From positions 4,278,001 through 4,342,000 of the forward strand of contig NZ_JACXSS010000001.1 of assembly GCF_014850955.1 (NCBI RefSeq): 64,000 nt of DNA. Reading direction: 5' to 3'. The stretch comes from Methylomonas albis (GTDB taxonomy: Bacteria; Pseudomonadota; Gammaproteobacteria; Methylococcales; Methylomonadaceae). Below the pieces are notes generated by a model. The model had not been told where the DNA came from and ran no database searches. It saw only the letters and a list, made by a program, of their open reading frames with translations. A program made the translations under genes and the position numbers. Positions 19,401-29,848 of the stretch are shown here, in pieces (position 1 is the first letter of the stretch; each line of letters opens with the position of its first letter).

Positions 19401-22036
19401 GGCGCTATTCAAGTTTCGGAATTGATGTTTCACCAAGCCCTGGCCATCGCCGATGGCGGCGAAATATCCGTGCATTTAGCCATTAAACCGCAGGGCAATA
19501 ACACGGCCTCGTTCCGACTAATCAGCTTGACAGGCGATAGCGAAACGGCTGAAGGAACGCTACATGCCAGCGGCAACTTGAATGTGACCTCGCCCGCTCC
19601 AGCAACCCGACCGGCATCATCCCCGGCGGAATTGTGGCAGCGTTTCGACGATGAACTAGCGGGGCAAACCGTCTATGAAGCCTATAGCCGCCGGCACATC
19701 GAGCTGGGCGCCAGCAATCAATGGCTGGAATCGGTTCGGATCGGCCCAGCGGAAGCCATTGGCCGTCTGCGGCTGCCCACTATTGGCCGGCACAGCCTTG
19801 CCGTTGACGGCTACCTGTTGCATCCGGGCCTGATCGACTCCTGTTACGGACTGTTAGGCACGCTAGTCGCCCTGGAAGACGACGCGACTTTAGTACCGTT
19901 CGCCATTGAGCGTTTCAACGTCCTCCGTCCAGCCCAGGGCCAACAGTTTTGGGTACATATTCGCCGTCGGCAGGTGGCGGAATTCCCCGATAAATTAATC
20001 GGCGATATTCAACTGCAGAATGAACAGGGCGAATTGATTGCCGAATGCCTGGGGCTGGAAGGCCGCGCCGCGACACCGGAGACCTTATTGCGCACCCTGG
20101 CCAAAGACCCTGACCAGTGGTTTTACCGGCTGGATTGGATTAAGCGTGATCGTCAACCCGCATCATCCTTAACAAGCCGAAACTGGCTGATTTTTATGGA
20201 TGAGGCAGGGCTCGGATCGGTAGTCGCCGCACGACTGAAAGCGCAAGGACATACGGTAGCATCGGTTCATCCCGGCGTCCGCTTCGAAGAATCGGATAGG
20301 CTGAATTACCGGATAGACCCGCTGCGAGCCGAGGATATGTCATTGCTTTTGGCGGCGGTTTTTAAGAACCACGCCAGTGCGCGCATCGTCTATCTTTGGA
20401 GCTTGCACAGCCCCGCACAGGGCGAGTTGGCAGTTACGCTGGCGCAAAGCTGCGCCCCCGCGTTGCAGCTTATTCAAGCCCTGAGTCGTATAGAGCCCGC
20501 GCTGGTGTCTGGCCTAGTCCTGGTAACTCAAGCCAGCCAGATGGTCGATTCGCCTGATTTTTCCACCGCAACGCCGCGCATCGAGCAAACGCCTTTATGG
20601 GGCTGGGCAAAACCATTGCACTGGAACATCCCGAGTGGCGTTGTCAATGCATAGATCTGGATAGCGCCGACAGCACCGAAAGCAATGCCGTCTTCCTAGT
20701 CGATGAGCTGCTTAACCCGTCATTGGAAAATCAAATTGTCCGGCGCAATGCCATGCGTCTATGCGCCAGATTGGTCCCTTATCGTCCGGCGGAAACCTCC
20801 AAAACCCTGCCGGTACGTCAGCACGGGCATTATCTGATCTGCGGCGGATTGGGCGGTTTAGGACTGTTGTTGGCAAAGCGATTGGCAGCGCGCGGCGCGC
20901 GGCGGCTCACGTTGTGCGGACGCAAGTCAGCCAGTCCCGAAGCGGCGTCGGTTATTGCAGAGCTGGAACAACTGGGGGCTATCGTCCACGTCAACCAAAC
21001 TGACATTACTGACGCCGGGCAAGTCCAGGATCTTATTGCCACCGCCTCGGCACAATCGCCTTTGACCGGTATCGTCCACGCCGCCGGCATGCTGGATGAT
21101 GGCGTCCTGGCCCAATTGGATTGGCCGAGATGCAGGCGGGTGCTGGCGGCTAAAACAGTCGGACTCCAATATCTGCATGAATACAGCCTCCATCTGCCTT
21201 TGGAGTTTTTTATCGGCTTTTCTTCCATGGTGTCATTAACCGGCTCTCCAGCCCAAGGCGCTTATGTCGCCGCCAACTGCTTCGTTGACGGCTTGATGCA
21301 GCAACGCCGAGCGGAGGGTCTAAGCGGGATCAGCATCAATTGGGGGCCATGGGCCGAAGCCGGAATGGCGGCGCGTCTTGATGACAAACAGCGCTTACGA
21401 CTATCGTCGCTCGGTATCCTGCCCATGTCGGCAGAAGACGCTTTTCGCGCCCTTGACCGGCTGTGGCCGAATCCGCCGGCTCAAATCGGCATCATGGATA
21501 TTCATTGGCCAAGCTTCCTCAGCCACTTCCCCGGCGCCAGCGACATGCCGCTATTTGAGTCTTTACGCCAGCCGTCCGCTAGGACTTTGACGACTGAATC
21601 AGCACCCACATCGCCAGCCGCATGGCCCGCGCAACTCGAAAGCACTGCCGTGGCGGATCGGCGAAGCCTGCTCAGCGCCTTGGTGAGCGCTGAAATCAAC
21701 CGGGTACTCGGTGCGGAAAGCAATCGATTTATCGCTCCGCGCCAGCGCTTGTTCGATTCTGGATTGGATTCGTTAACCGCCGTGGAATTAAAGAATCGGC
21801 TGTCAGCGCTACTGGCCTGTCCGTTGAACACAACCCTGTTATTCGATTACCCAACGCTCGAAGCGCTGACCAATCACTTGGCAACCATGCTACCCGTATC
21901 ATTCGAAGTGATCGAGGTAGCGGCACAGGCAACGACAAGTTCGGCCATTGACGAGCAGACGGCGGCGTTGGATCTGTTGTCGCAACAACAACTGGAAGAT
22001 TTACTGGCGGAAAAACTCGGACTCATCGCGGAATAA
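16404..22036 (+). CDS. type I PKS KS-AT-DH-KR-ACP, split by a frameshift near 20603
   Basis: Frame one (16404-20654) holds an N-terminal coiled-coil docking helix (residues 5-45), KS (Cys218), AT (Ser668 in GHSVGEY, HAFH, malonyl), DH (His972, Asp1145) and the structural half of a KR. It then loses frame. Frame two (20597-22036) continues with LGKTIALEHPEW, the KR cofactor motif GGLGGLG, an LDD motif (B-type stereochemistry expected), catalytic Tyr223 of that frame (GAYVAAN) and an ACP (Ser392 of that frame, DSGLDSL). It ends in a C-terminal docking motif LSQQQLEDLLAEKL. Restoring one base between GGC at 20601-20603 and TGG gives 1877 residues. DH has HRIFGKTVVS, with Ser for the usual Pro. 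The expected product of the module is an alpha,beta-unsaturated unit. Confidence 0.9.
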
Positions 22037-22045
22037 GCTAAGACT

Positions 22046-25000
22046 ATGACCCCAACCAGCGACCCCGGCCCCGCGCAGCGGGACTTGATTAAAAGCGCAC
22101 TGCTGAAGATCGATGAGCTGCAAGCCAAGCTCAAGGCTTCCGTCGCCGAAAAAACCGAGGCCATTGCCATCGTCGGCATGGCCTGCCGCTTGCCCGGCGG
22201 GGTGAATAATCCCGAGGATTTTTGGCGGTTGCTGGACGAGGGCCGCGATGCGATCACCGAGGTCCCGGCGCAGCGTTGGGATATCGAGGCCTATTACGAT
22301 GCCGATCCTGATGCCCCCGGCAAGATGAATACCCGTTATGGCGGTTTTATCGAGCAGGTCGAAGACTTCGATGCGCGTTTTTTCGCGATTTCCCCGCGCG
22401 AGGCGCAGTCGATGGATCCGCAGCAACGCTTGTTGCTGGAAGTGGCCTGGGAGGCGTTGGAGTTCGCCAATATTCCGCCCGAGCGCGTCTATGGCAGCGC
22501 CGCAGGGGTGTTTATCGGCATCATCGGTCAGGATTATGCCCAGCGTTTGTTCGCGCCGGCGCATCTGCAGCAGATCGATGCCTATGTCGGCACCGGCGCT
22601 TCGCAGGGCGTCGCGGCGGGGCGTTTGTCATATTGTTTGGGTTTGACCGGCCCCAGTTTCAGTGTCGATACCGCCTGCTCTTCGTCGTTGGTGAGTTTGC
22701 ATCTGGCCTGCGAGAGTTTGCGCCGCCGGGAATGCGAGCTGGCCTTGAGCGGCGGGGTGAATCTAATCCTGGAACCGGGGCTGAGCATTAATTTTTCCAA
22801 GGCGCGAATGATGGCGCCCGACGGCCGCTGTAAGAGCTTCGATAGTGGCGCGGACGGCTATGTGCGTGGCGAAGGCTGCGGGGTGCTGGTGCTGAAGCGC
22901 TTGAGCGATGCGCTGGCGGACGGCGACCGGGTGCTGGCGGTGGTGCGCGGTTCGGCGCTGAATCAGGATGGCCCCAGCGGCGGTCTGACGGTGCCCAGCG
23001 GCCCCGCGCAGGAACAGGTGATTCGCCAGGCGTTGCGCCATGCCGGCCTAAGCCCGGCGGCGGTGAGTTATGTCGAGGCCCACGGCACCGGCACGGCGCT
23101 GGGCGACCCGATTGAGTTGGGGGCCTTGGATCAGGTGTTTAGTCCGTCGCGTTCGGTGGACAATCCTTTGTATCTGGGCTCGGTCAAGACCAATGTCGGG
23201 CATTTGGAAGCCGCCGCCGGGGTGGCCGGGATCATCAAGCTGGTGCTGGCGCTGCAGCATGAATCGCTGCCGCGGCATTTGCATTGCCGGCAGCCGACGC
23301 CGCGTTTCCCCTGGGCCGATAAACCCTTGCGGGTGCTGCAGGCGTCACAGCCTTGGCAGCGAGGCGAACGGCCACGGATCGCCGGGATCAGCAGCTTCGG
23401 CTTCAGCGGCACCAATGCCCATGTCATCATTGAAGAGGCGCCGCTGGCGCTGTCCGCTCAATCCCTGCAATGGGATCAGGCAAAGCCGTCCAATCAGCCT
23501 ATCGAAACTGCGGGGCCAGTCGATTTGATACCCGCTGTCGCCGCAACAGCAACAGCCGCTTCCGCTTCCGCCAGTCCGCCGCAGCCGTTGCTGGTGTTGA
23601 GCGCCCGCTCGGAGCCGGCGCTGCGGGCGCTGGCCCTGCGTTACCGGGATTTTCTGTACGCAAGCCCGAACCTCGCGCCGCTCGATCTGTGCGCCAGCGC
23701 CGCCACCGGTCGCAACCATTTCCCCTATCGTCTGGCGTTGAGCGCGGCGTCGATTGCCGCGTTTGCCGAGGCCTTGGCGGCGTTTGCCGACGCTAATCCG
23801 GTCGAGGGCTTGTTCACTCATCCGCTTCCGGCCACGACCGCGCCGGCCACAGCCTTTCTGTTTACCGGCCAGGGCGCGCAATATCCGGGCATGGGCCAGC
23901 GGCTGTATCAAACCCAGCCGCTGTTCCGTCAGGCCCTCGACGGTTGTGCCGAGCAGCTGCTGCCGTATTGTCCCGTGCCGCTGGTCGAGTTGCTGTTTGC
24001 GTCGACGGCGGCGGCACTCGACCAGACCGTTTACACCCAACCGGCGCTGTTCTGTCTGGAAATGGCGCTGGCCGAATTCTGGCAAGCGCTGGGCGTACGG
24101 CCTGCCGCGGTATTGGGGCACAGCGTCGGCGAGTATGTGGCCGCCTGCGTGGCCGGGGTGTTCAGCCTGGCGGATGCGCTTAAATTGCTCTGCGCCCGGG
24201 CTCGGCTGATGCAGGCCTTGCCGGCTGGCGGCGCGATGGCGGCGGTGTTTGCCGATGAAACGCGAGTTACGCAAGTCCTGAGCGAACAGGCCGCCACGTT
24301 GGCCGACCGCTTGGCCATCGCCGCGATCAACGGCCCCGACAACGTAGTCATCTCGGGCGAGGAAGCCGCGCTGCAGCAAGTGCTGGAGACGCTGCAAGCC
24401 CAACACGTCAGCCATCGCCGGCTGCAGGTCTCCCACGCCTTCCACTCGCCGTTGATGGAACCGATGCTGGCGGCATTCGCCAAGGTCGCCGCCGAAGTCC
24501 ATTTCCACGCGCCGCGGATACCCTTAATTTCCAATGTCAGCGGCCAACTGATCACCGGAGCCATCGCCACGCCAGCCTATTGGCTCGAACACATCCGCAA
24601 ACCGGTACGCTTTGCCGACAGCGTCGCCGCGTTAAAACAGCGGCGCATCTCACTACTGCTGGAAATCGGCCCCCATCCGGTGTTGCTGGGCATGGCCGCT
24701 TCGCTCTGCCCGGACGCGGTCTTGATCCCCGCCTTGCGGCAACACACCGCCGACGACCAACAAGTCAACCGCGCCCTGGGCCAGTTGTTTGTGCACGGCG
24801 AGTCCATCGACTGGCCTAGCCTGTATCCCAAACACCGCCACCAGTCTCTGCAGTTGCCGACTTATCCTTTTCAACGCCAACGATTTTGGGTGGAGCGGAG
24901 TTCATCCACCAACCAAACCGGCAATATGGCCGGCAGCGCTAGCAAGCACCCGCTGCTCGGCCAGCGTCTGAATTTGCCAGCGCTGGCAGAAGGTGAAATA

Positions 25001-28000
25001 CGTTATCAACAAACCCTTAACGACAACAATTATCTTCAAGACCACCGGGTGTTTCAGCAAGCGCTGCTGCCCGCCGCCGCTTTTATCGAAATGGCCTTGG
25101 CCGCCGCCAGCCGGAATGGCAATACTGTCCTGCCTGGCCTGGAAGATGTCAGCATTCAACAAGCGTTGATTTTTGCCGACAATCGCGACAAAACCATGCA
25201 ATTGATTCTGACGCAAACCAAGGAACAAGCGGCTCATTTTGAAATTTACAGCCTAAGCGATAAACCAGCGCAGCCATGGACCTGCCATGCGACCGGCGGT
25301 ATTACCGCCATCGCGGCAGATTCTGTGCCGCCACCCGTCAATATCAAAGCCGTTCTGGCCGAATTCTCGGACGACATTGATATCGCGGATTTTTACCGAC
25401 ACTGCGAGCAACACGGCATAGCCTACGGCCCCAATTTTCAGGCATTGCAAAGCCTGCGACGAGGCGATGGCCAAGCGCTGGGCTGGATTAAGTTGCCCGA
25501 GCGGCTGCTTGCCGAGGCGGCCGGCTACCACATACATCCGGTGCTTTTAGATGCCTGCTTCCAGATATTAATTGCCACCTTGGTCGACAGCCGCGCCAAC
25601 GAAACCTGGCTACCGGTGGGGCTTGATCGTTTACAACTGTACCGTGCACCTGGCACGCGATTATGGTGCCGGGCGAAAGTCCATAACGCCGACGAACGGC
25701 GATTTCTCACTGCCGACCTGTTGCTGTTCGACGACGAGGGTGGAATCATCGCCGTCATCGAAGGATTCAAGGCCAAGCAGGCTAATGCAAACAGTTTGTC
25801 GACCGCGGCATCCGGCCAAGCCGACGACCTGGAAAGCTGGCTTTACCGGGTTGACTGGCAGCCTCGGGGCTTGTGTTCACCGAATGCTCACTCGGCTTTA
25901 CCGGCGTCGCCGACGACGATGAGCGCCGCATTAAACGCTGCGATGACGGCAGGGATCCGGCTTTCGCGGCTGGAGCAATGCGGCATGGCTTTGGATGAAT
26001 TGGACAAGCTGTGTGTAGCCTATGTGTTGCGTGCATTCCAGGACATGGGCCTAAGCTTTCAACGCCAAGATTGTTTTTCAAGCTTGGAAGCAGCCATTCG
26101 ACTCGGTATTGTGCCCGCCCACCGGCAGCTGTTCGAACGCATGCTGGAAATGCTGGCGGAAGCTGGCATTCTGCTGCGTAACACCGACGACTGGGCGGTG
26201 CTGCACACACTAGCCACTCCCAATCCGCAACAAACCGCAGAAGAATTGCGCGGCCATTATCCGCAAGTAAGCCTGGAACTCGATCTGCTGGAACCTTGCG
26301 GCTCCGCGCTGGCGCGAGTCCTGCAAGGCCGCTGCGATCCGCTGCAAGAATTATTATTTCCCGGCGGCAACGGCTCGGCGCTGGCCGCGCTGTATCGCGA
26401 TCCGCCCGGAGCGCAAGCCGTGGGCGCGGTGTTTCGGCAAGCTTTGCTGGCCGCGCTTAAGCCGCTGCCGCAACGCAGCGGCATACGCATTCTGGAAATC
26501 GGCGCGGGTACCGGCGGTGCCAGTTCATTTTTGTTGCCGCATTTGCCGGCAGAGCGCAGCGAGTATGTCTTTACCGACATTTCGCCTGCTTTCACGCTGC
26601 AAGCACAAACGACGTTTGCCGCCTATCCATTCATCGAATACAAAACCCTGGACATCGAAAAAGATCCGCAGGCACAAGGTTTCAAACTCCAGGATTACCA
26701 CATCGTGGTGGCCTCCAACGTTTTACACGCCACCGAAGATTTGGCGCAAACCCTGAAACACACCCGCAGCTTGTTGGCGCCCGGCGGCCTGTTATTAATG
26801 CTGGAAGGTAGCGCGCCGCAAAACTGGATAGACCTCATCTTCGGCATGACTGGCGGCTGGTGGCGATTTAACGACAAGCATCTGCGCCCCTCCCATCCCT
26901 TGCTATCAGGGTCCGCTTGGTGCGACGCCTTGCAGGCATCGGGCTTTCAAGAAACCGACTGCATCGATTGCCCGCCGATTCACCAGTCCATCATCATCGC
27001 TCAAACCGCTGCGCAAGCGCTTGATCAAAGCCTGGCCAAACCCTGGCTAATTTTCGCCGATGCCGGTGGAACGGGCTTACGCTTAGCTCAATACCTGCGC
27101 GCCACCGGCTCAATCTGCACGGTGGTTTATCCGGGTAGCCAATACCGGCGCCTGCAAGCCGACAGTTTCAGCATCGATCCTTACCAAGCCGCGCATTATC
27201 AACGCTTATTCAGCGATCTAGGCGACCAAGGCCCGGCTTACTGCGCACATTTTTGGAGCCTCGATACCCATACACCCAATGATGACCAGTCTTCGCTGAC
27301 CGCAAGCGCTCGCCTGGGCTGGGAAACGGCGCTGCATCTGGCCCAAGCCTTAGGCAAAAATCAGCTCATGGCTCCGCCGCGCTTAGTTTTAATCACACGG
27401 GGTGCCGTCTCGGTGTCGGGTGAAGCGGTGAATAGTTTGGCCGCGGCGCCGGTTTGGGGGCTGGGTAAAAGTATCGCCTTGGAATACCCGGAGTTGCGCT
27501 GCATTCGTATCGATCTGCCCGCCATGGCCGGAGAAGATGAAATCGCGGCCATCGTCGCCGAAGTGAGCGCAGATAGCCAAGCGCCGCTTGAGGATCAGAT
27601 CGCCTTTCGAGGCGAGCTACGCCTGGTGCCAAGACTGGTGCGGCACAGCGCCAAACGCGGCTTACCGCAGTCGGAAGCCTACAGTTTATGCGTACCTGCA
27701 ACAGGCAACCTCGACGAATTGGTCTGGAGCCCGTCCGTACGCCAGGCCCCCAAGCCAGACGAGGTAGAAATCCTGGTGCGGGCTGCCGGACTCAACTTCA
27801 AGGATCTGCTGTTGGCGCTGCATAGCGTTGCCGCCGCCGGACCGGTATTGGGTATCGAATGCGCCGGCACGCTGACTCGCGTGGGATCGACCGTGAACCA
27901 CCTTGCCGTCGGCGATTCGGTACTGGCCATGGCGCCGGGCAGCTTCAGCCGTTACGTCAATGTTCCCGCCCGGACGGTTGCCGCCCTGCCGAACAACCTA

Positions 28001-29848
28001 AGTTTCGAGGAAGCCGCGACGCTGCCCATCGCCTTTTTAACCGCCGCCTATGCCTTGGAAGATCTCGCCCATTTACAAGCAGGCGAGCGCGTACTGATCC
28101 ATGCCGCGAGCGGCGGCGTCGGCCAAGCCGCTATCCAGCTGGCTCAGCGGGCCGGCGCCGAAATATTCGCCACGGCCAGCGTAAGCAAATGGCCGGTGCT
28201 GCGCGGTTTGGGCGTCAAACACATCATGAGCTCCCGCAATCTCGACTTTGGCGACGAAATCAGGCGTTTGACCGCTGGCGAAGGCGTCGACGTTGTTCTC
28301 AATTGCTTGAGCGGCGAGTTCACTAGTCAAAGCCTGGCCTTACTGCGTAGCGGAGGCCGGTTTTTGGAAATCGGCATCACCGATTTGCGCAGCGCCGAAC
28401 AAGTCGCCGAACTGGCGCCGGACGTCAGCTACCACACCATTGATTTAATGGCTTTGTACCTGGAACAACCCGCGCTGCTGCAAGGCCTGCTGCAACGGCT
28501 GATAGCCGAGTTCGGCGACGGCCAACTCAAGCCCTTGCCACGCACAATCTTTGCCGCAGCCGAGGTGGAATCGGCATTCCGCACCCTGCAGCAGGCCAAG
28601 CATACCGGCAAGCTGGTGTTATCTTTCGATAGCCCGGCCCTGCCTTTTCGTAAAGATGCCAGCTATTTAATCAGTGGCGGTTTAGGCGATTTAGGTTTAC
28701 TGGTCGCCGCCTGGATGGCGGAACACGGCGCGGGCCACCTGATTCTGGCGGGACGCCGCGGCGTTACACCGGCAATCGAAGCCAAAATCCGAGGCATTAG
28801 CCAAGCCGGCGCCGAAGTCAGCGTATTTCAGGTCGATATAGCCAAAGCGGAGCAAACCGCCAAACTGTTGGCGGAAATCGCCACTAAGCTGCCGGCGCTA
28901 TCCGGTGTCATTCATGCCGCCGGGGTTCTGGATGACGGGGTACTGAGCGAACAAACGCCGACCCGCTTCAGCAAAGTCTTGGAACCCAAGCTGGACGGCG
29001 CCTGGCAACTCCATCGCCAGACCCTGGCGCTGCCTTTGGAGTTTTTTATCTTATTCTCTTCGGTCACCTCTGTGCTCGGCGCCGTCGGCCAAGCAAACCA
29101 CGTCAGCGCCAATGCCTTTCTCGACGCCTTGGCTCATCAACGGCGAGCGAATGGTTTGCCAGCATTGAGTATCAATTGGGGCGCGTGGTCTGAAATCGGT
29201 TATGCCGCGCGGGTACAAGCCGGGGATTTCCTTAAAGCCCAAGGCATGGGCTTCATCGCCCCGCACGACGGATTAACCGCGTTGGAACAAATTTTTCATA
29301 GCGGTTCGGCGCAAATTGCGGTGGCAGCCATTGACTGGCCAAGCTATCTGCAACGCGCGGCCCATTCGGGGTATTTGGCCAATTTTCGCCAAGAATTCTC
29401 GGCGCCACAGTCCGAGCCGCGCCAAGCAGCCGGCGAATTCCGAGCACTTCTCCAAGCCGCCGCCGTCGGCGAACGCCTGGGGTTATTGAGCCGCCATGTC
29501 GCCTTACAGGTGGCAAGCGTATTGGGATTTCCCACTACGACTGCCATCGATAGAAAACAAGGTTTTTTCGACATGGGTATGGATTCCCTGACCTCGATAG
29601 AATTAAGAAACCGTCTGCGCAGTAGCCTGGGCTGTCCACTGCCGTCCACACTGGCTTTTGACTTCCCCAATGTGGCAGCGCTGGTCGAATATTTGGCGAA
29701 CGAACTATGGAGGCCGGAGATTATCGACGCGTCGCCAGCGCCTGAAACCGCCGTAGCCGTCGAACTCGAATCACTGCAACGACTAACGGAAGCGGAAGCG
29801 GAAGCGACGCTGCTCAAGGAACTGGAAGAAATGGGGTTTTCGTCATGA
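22046..29848 (+). CDS. type I PKS KS-AT-DH-cMT-ER-KR-ACP (C-methylating, fully reducing module)
   Basis: 2600 residues. Order: N-terminal docking helix; KS (Cys211 in TACSSS); AT (Ser693, HAFH, malonyl); DH (first His near 1001, HRVFQQALLP; second motif HPVLLDACF near 1165); C-methyltransferase (LEIGAGTGG near 1481); ER (SGGVGQAA near 2024); KR (SGGLGDLG near 2209, LDD); ACP (Ser2514, GMDSL); C-terminal docking tail LTEAEAEATLLKELEEM. It would add malonate, methylate the alpha carbon and reduce to a methyl-branched saturated unit. The KR has Ser2339 and Asn2356, but His2352 occupies the catalytic Tyr position (NHVSAN). Its 5' third uses GAG, CAG and G/T-ending codons more than the rest. It overlaps the next gene by ATGA. 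Confidence 0.93.
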   Translation: MTPTSDPGPAQRDLIKSALLKIDELQAKLKASVAEKTEAIAIVGMACRLPGGVNNPEDFWRLLDEGRDAITEVPAQRWDIEAYYDADPDAPGKMNTRYGGFIEQVEDFDARFFAISPREAQSMDPQQRLLLEVAWEALEFANIPPERVYGSAAGVFIGIIGQDYAQRLFAPAHLQQIDAYVGTGASQGVAAGRLSYCLGLTGPSFSVDTACSSSLVSLHLACESLRRRECELALSGGVNLILEPGLSINFSKARMMAPDGRCKSFDSGADGYVRGEGCGVLVLKRLSDALADGDRVLAVVRGSALNQDGPSGGLTVPSGPAQEQVIRQALRHAGLSPAAVSYVEAHGTGTALGDPIELGALDQVFSPSRSVDNPLYLGSVKTNVGHLEAAAGVAGIIKLVLALQHESLPRHLHCRQPTPRFPWADKPLRVLQASQPWQRGERPRIAGISSFGFSGTNAHVIIEEAPLALSAQSLQWDQAKPSNQPIETAGPVDLIPAVAATATAASASASPPQPLLVLSARSEPALRALALRYRDFLYASPNLAPLDLCASAATGRNHFPYRLALSAASIAAFAEALAAFADANPVEGLFTHPLPATTAPATAFLFTGQGAQYPGMGQRLYQTQPLFRQALDGCAEQLLPYCPVPLVELLFASTAAALDQTVYTQPALFCLEMALAEFWQALGVRPAAVLGHSVGEYVAACVAGVFSLADALKLLCARARLMQALPAGGAMAAVFADETRVTQVLSEQAATLADRLAIAAINGPDNVVISGEEAALQQVLETLQAQHVSHRRLQVSHAFHSPLMEPMLAAFAKVAAEVHFHAPRIPLISNVSGQLITGAIATPAYWLEHIRKPVRFADSVAALKQRRISLLLEIGPHPVLLGMAASLCPDAVLIPALRQHTADDQQVNRALGQLFVHGESIDWPSLYPKHRHQSLQLPTYPFQRQRFWVERSSSTNQTGNMAGSASKHPLLGQRLNLPALAEGEIRYQQTLNDNNYLQDHRVFQQALLPAAAFIEMALAAASRNGNTVLPGLEDVSIQQALIFADNRDKTMQLILTQTKEQAAHFEIYSLSDKPAQPWTCHATGGITAIAADSVPPPVNIKAVLAEFSDDIDIADFYRHCEQHGIAYGPNFQALQSLRRGDGQALGWIKLPERLLAEAAGYHIHPVLLDACFQILIATLVDSRANETWLPVGLDRLQLYRAPGTRLWCRAKVHNADERRFLTADLLLFDDEGGIIAVIEGFKAKQANANSLSTAASGQADDLESWLYRVDWQPRGLCSPNAHSALPASPTTMSAALNAAMTAGIRLSRLEQCGMALDELDKLCVAYVLRAFQDMGLSFQRQDCFSSLEAAIRLGIVPAHRQLFERMLEMLAEAGILLRNTDDWAVLHTLATPNPQQTAEELRGHYPQVSLELDLLEPCGSALARVLQGRCDPLQELLFPGGNGSALAALYRDPPGAQAVGAVFRQALLAALKPLPQRSGIRILEIGAGTGGASSFLLPHLPAERSEYVFTDISPAFTLQAQTTFAAYPFIEYKTLDIEKDPQAQGFKLQDYHIVVASNVLHATEDLAQTLKHTRSLLAPGGLLLMLEGSAPQNWIDLIFGMTGGWWRFNDKHLRPSHPLLSGSAWCDALQASGFQETDCIDCPPIHQSIIIAQTAAQALDQSLAKPWLIFADAGGTGLRLAQYLRATGSICTVVYPGSQYRRLQADSFSIDPYQAAHYQRLFSDLGDQGPAYCAHFWSLDTHTPNDDQSSLTASARLGWETALHLAQALGKNQLMAPPRLVLITRGAVSVSGEAVNSLAAAPVWGLGKSIALEYPELRCIRIDLPAMAGEDEIAAIVAEVSADSQAPLEDQIAFRGELRLVPRLVRHSAKRGLPQSEAYSLCVPATGNLDELVWSPSVRQAPKPDEVEILVRAAGLNFKDLLLALHSVAAAGPVLGIECAGTLTRVGSTVNHLAVGDSVLAMAPGSFSRYVNVPARTVAALPNNLSFEEAATLPIAFLTAAYALEDLAHLQAGERVLIHAASGGVGQAAIQLAQRAGAEIFATASVSKWPVLRGLGVKHIMSSRNLDFGDEIRRLTAGEGVDVVLNCLSGEFTSQSLALLRSGGRFLEIGITDLRSAEQVAELAPDVSYHTIDLMALYLEQPALLQGLLQRLIAEFGDGQLKPLPRTIFAAAEVESAFRTLQQAKHTGKLVLSFDSPALPFRKDASYLISGGLGDLGLLVAAWMAEHGAGHLILAGRRGVTPAIEAKIRGISQAGAEVSVFQVDIAKAEQTAKLLAEIATKLPALSGVIHAAGVLDDGVLSEQTPTRFSKVLEPKLDGAWQLHRQTLALPLEFFILFSSVTSVLGAVGQANHVSANAFLDALAHQRRANGLPALSINWGAWSEIGYAARVQAGDFLKAQGMGFIAPHDGLTALEQIFHSGSAQIAVAAIDWPSYLQRAAHSGYLANFRQEFSAPQSEPRQAAGEFRALLQAAAVGERLGLLSRHVALQVASVLGFPTTTAIDRKQGFFDMGMDSLTSIELRNRLRSSLGCPLPSTLAFDFPNVAALVEYLANELWRPEIIDASPAPETAVAVELESLQRLTEAEAEATLLKELEEMGFSS

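Noticed and set aside
20597..22036. Separate stand-alone KR-ACP gene
   Set aside because: Its first residues continue the conserved KR stretch of the upstream frame, and the overlap is explained by one missing base, so it is the 3' half of the same PKS gene.
23345..24508. 387-codon minus-strand open frame
   Set aside because: Lies fully antisense to the KS-AT region of a PKS gene; composition (Arg/Gln/His rich) is that of a shadow frame created by biased third positions.
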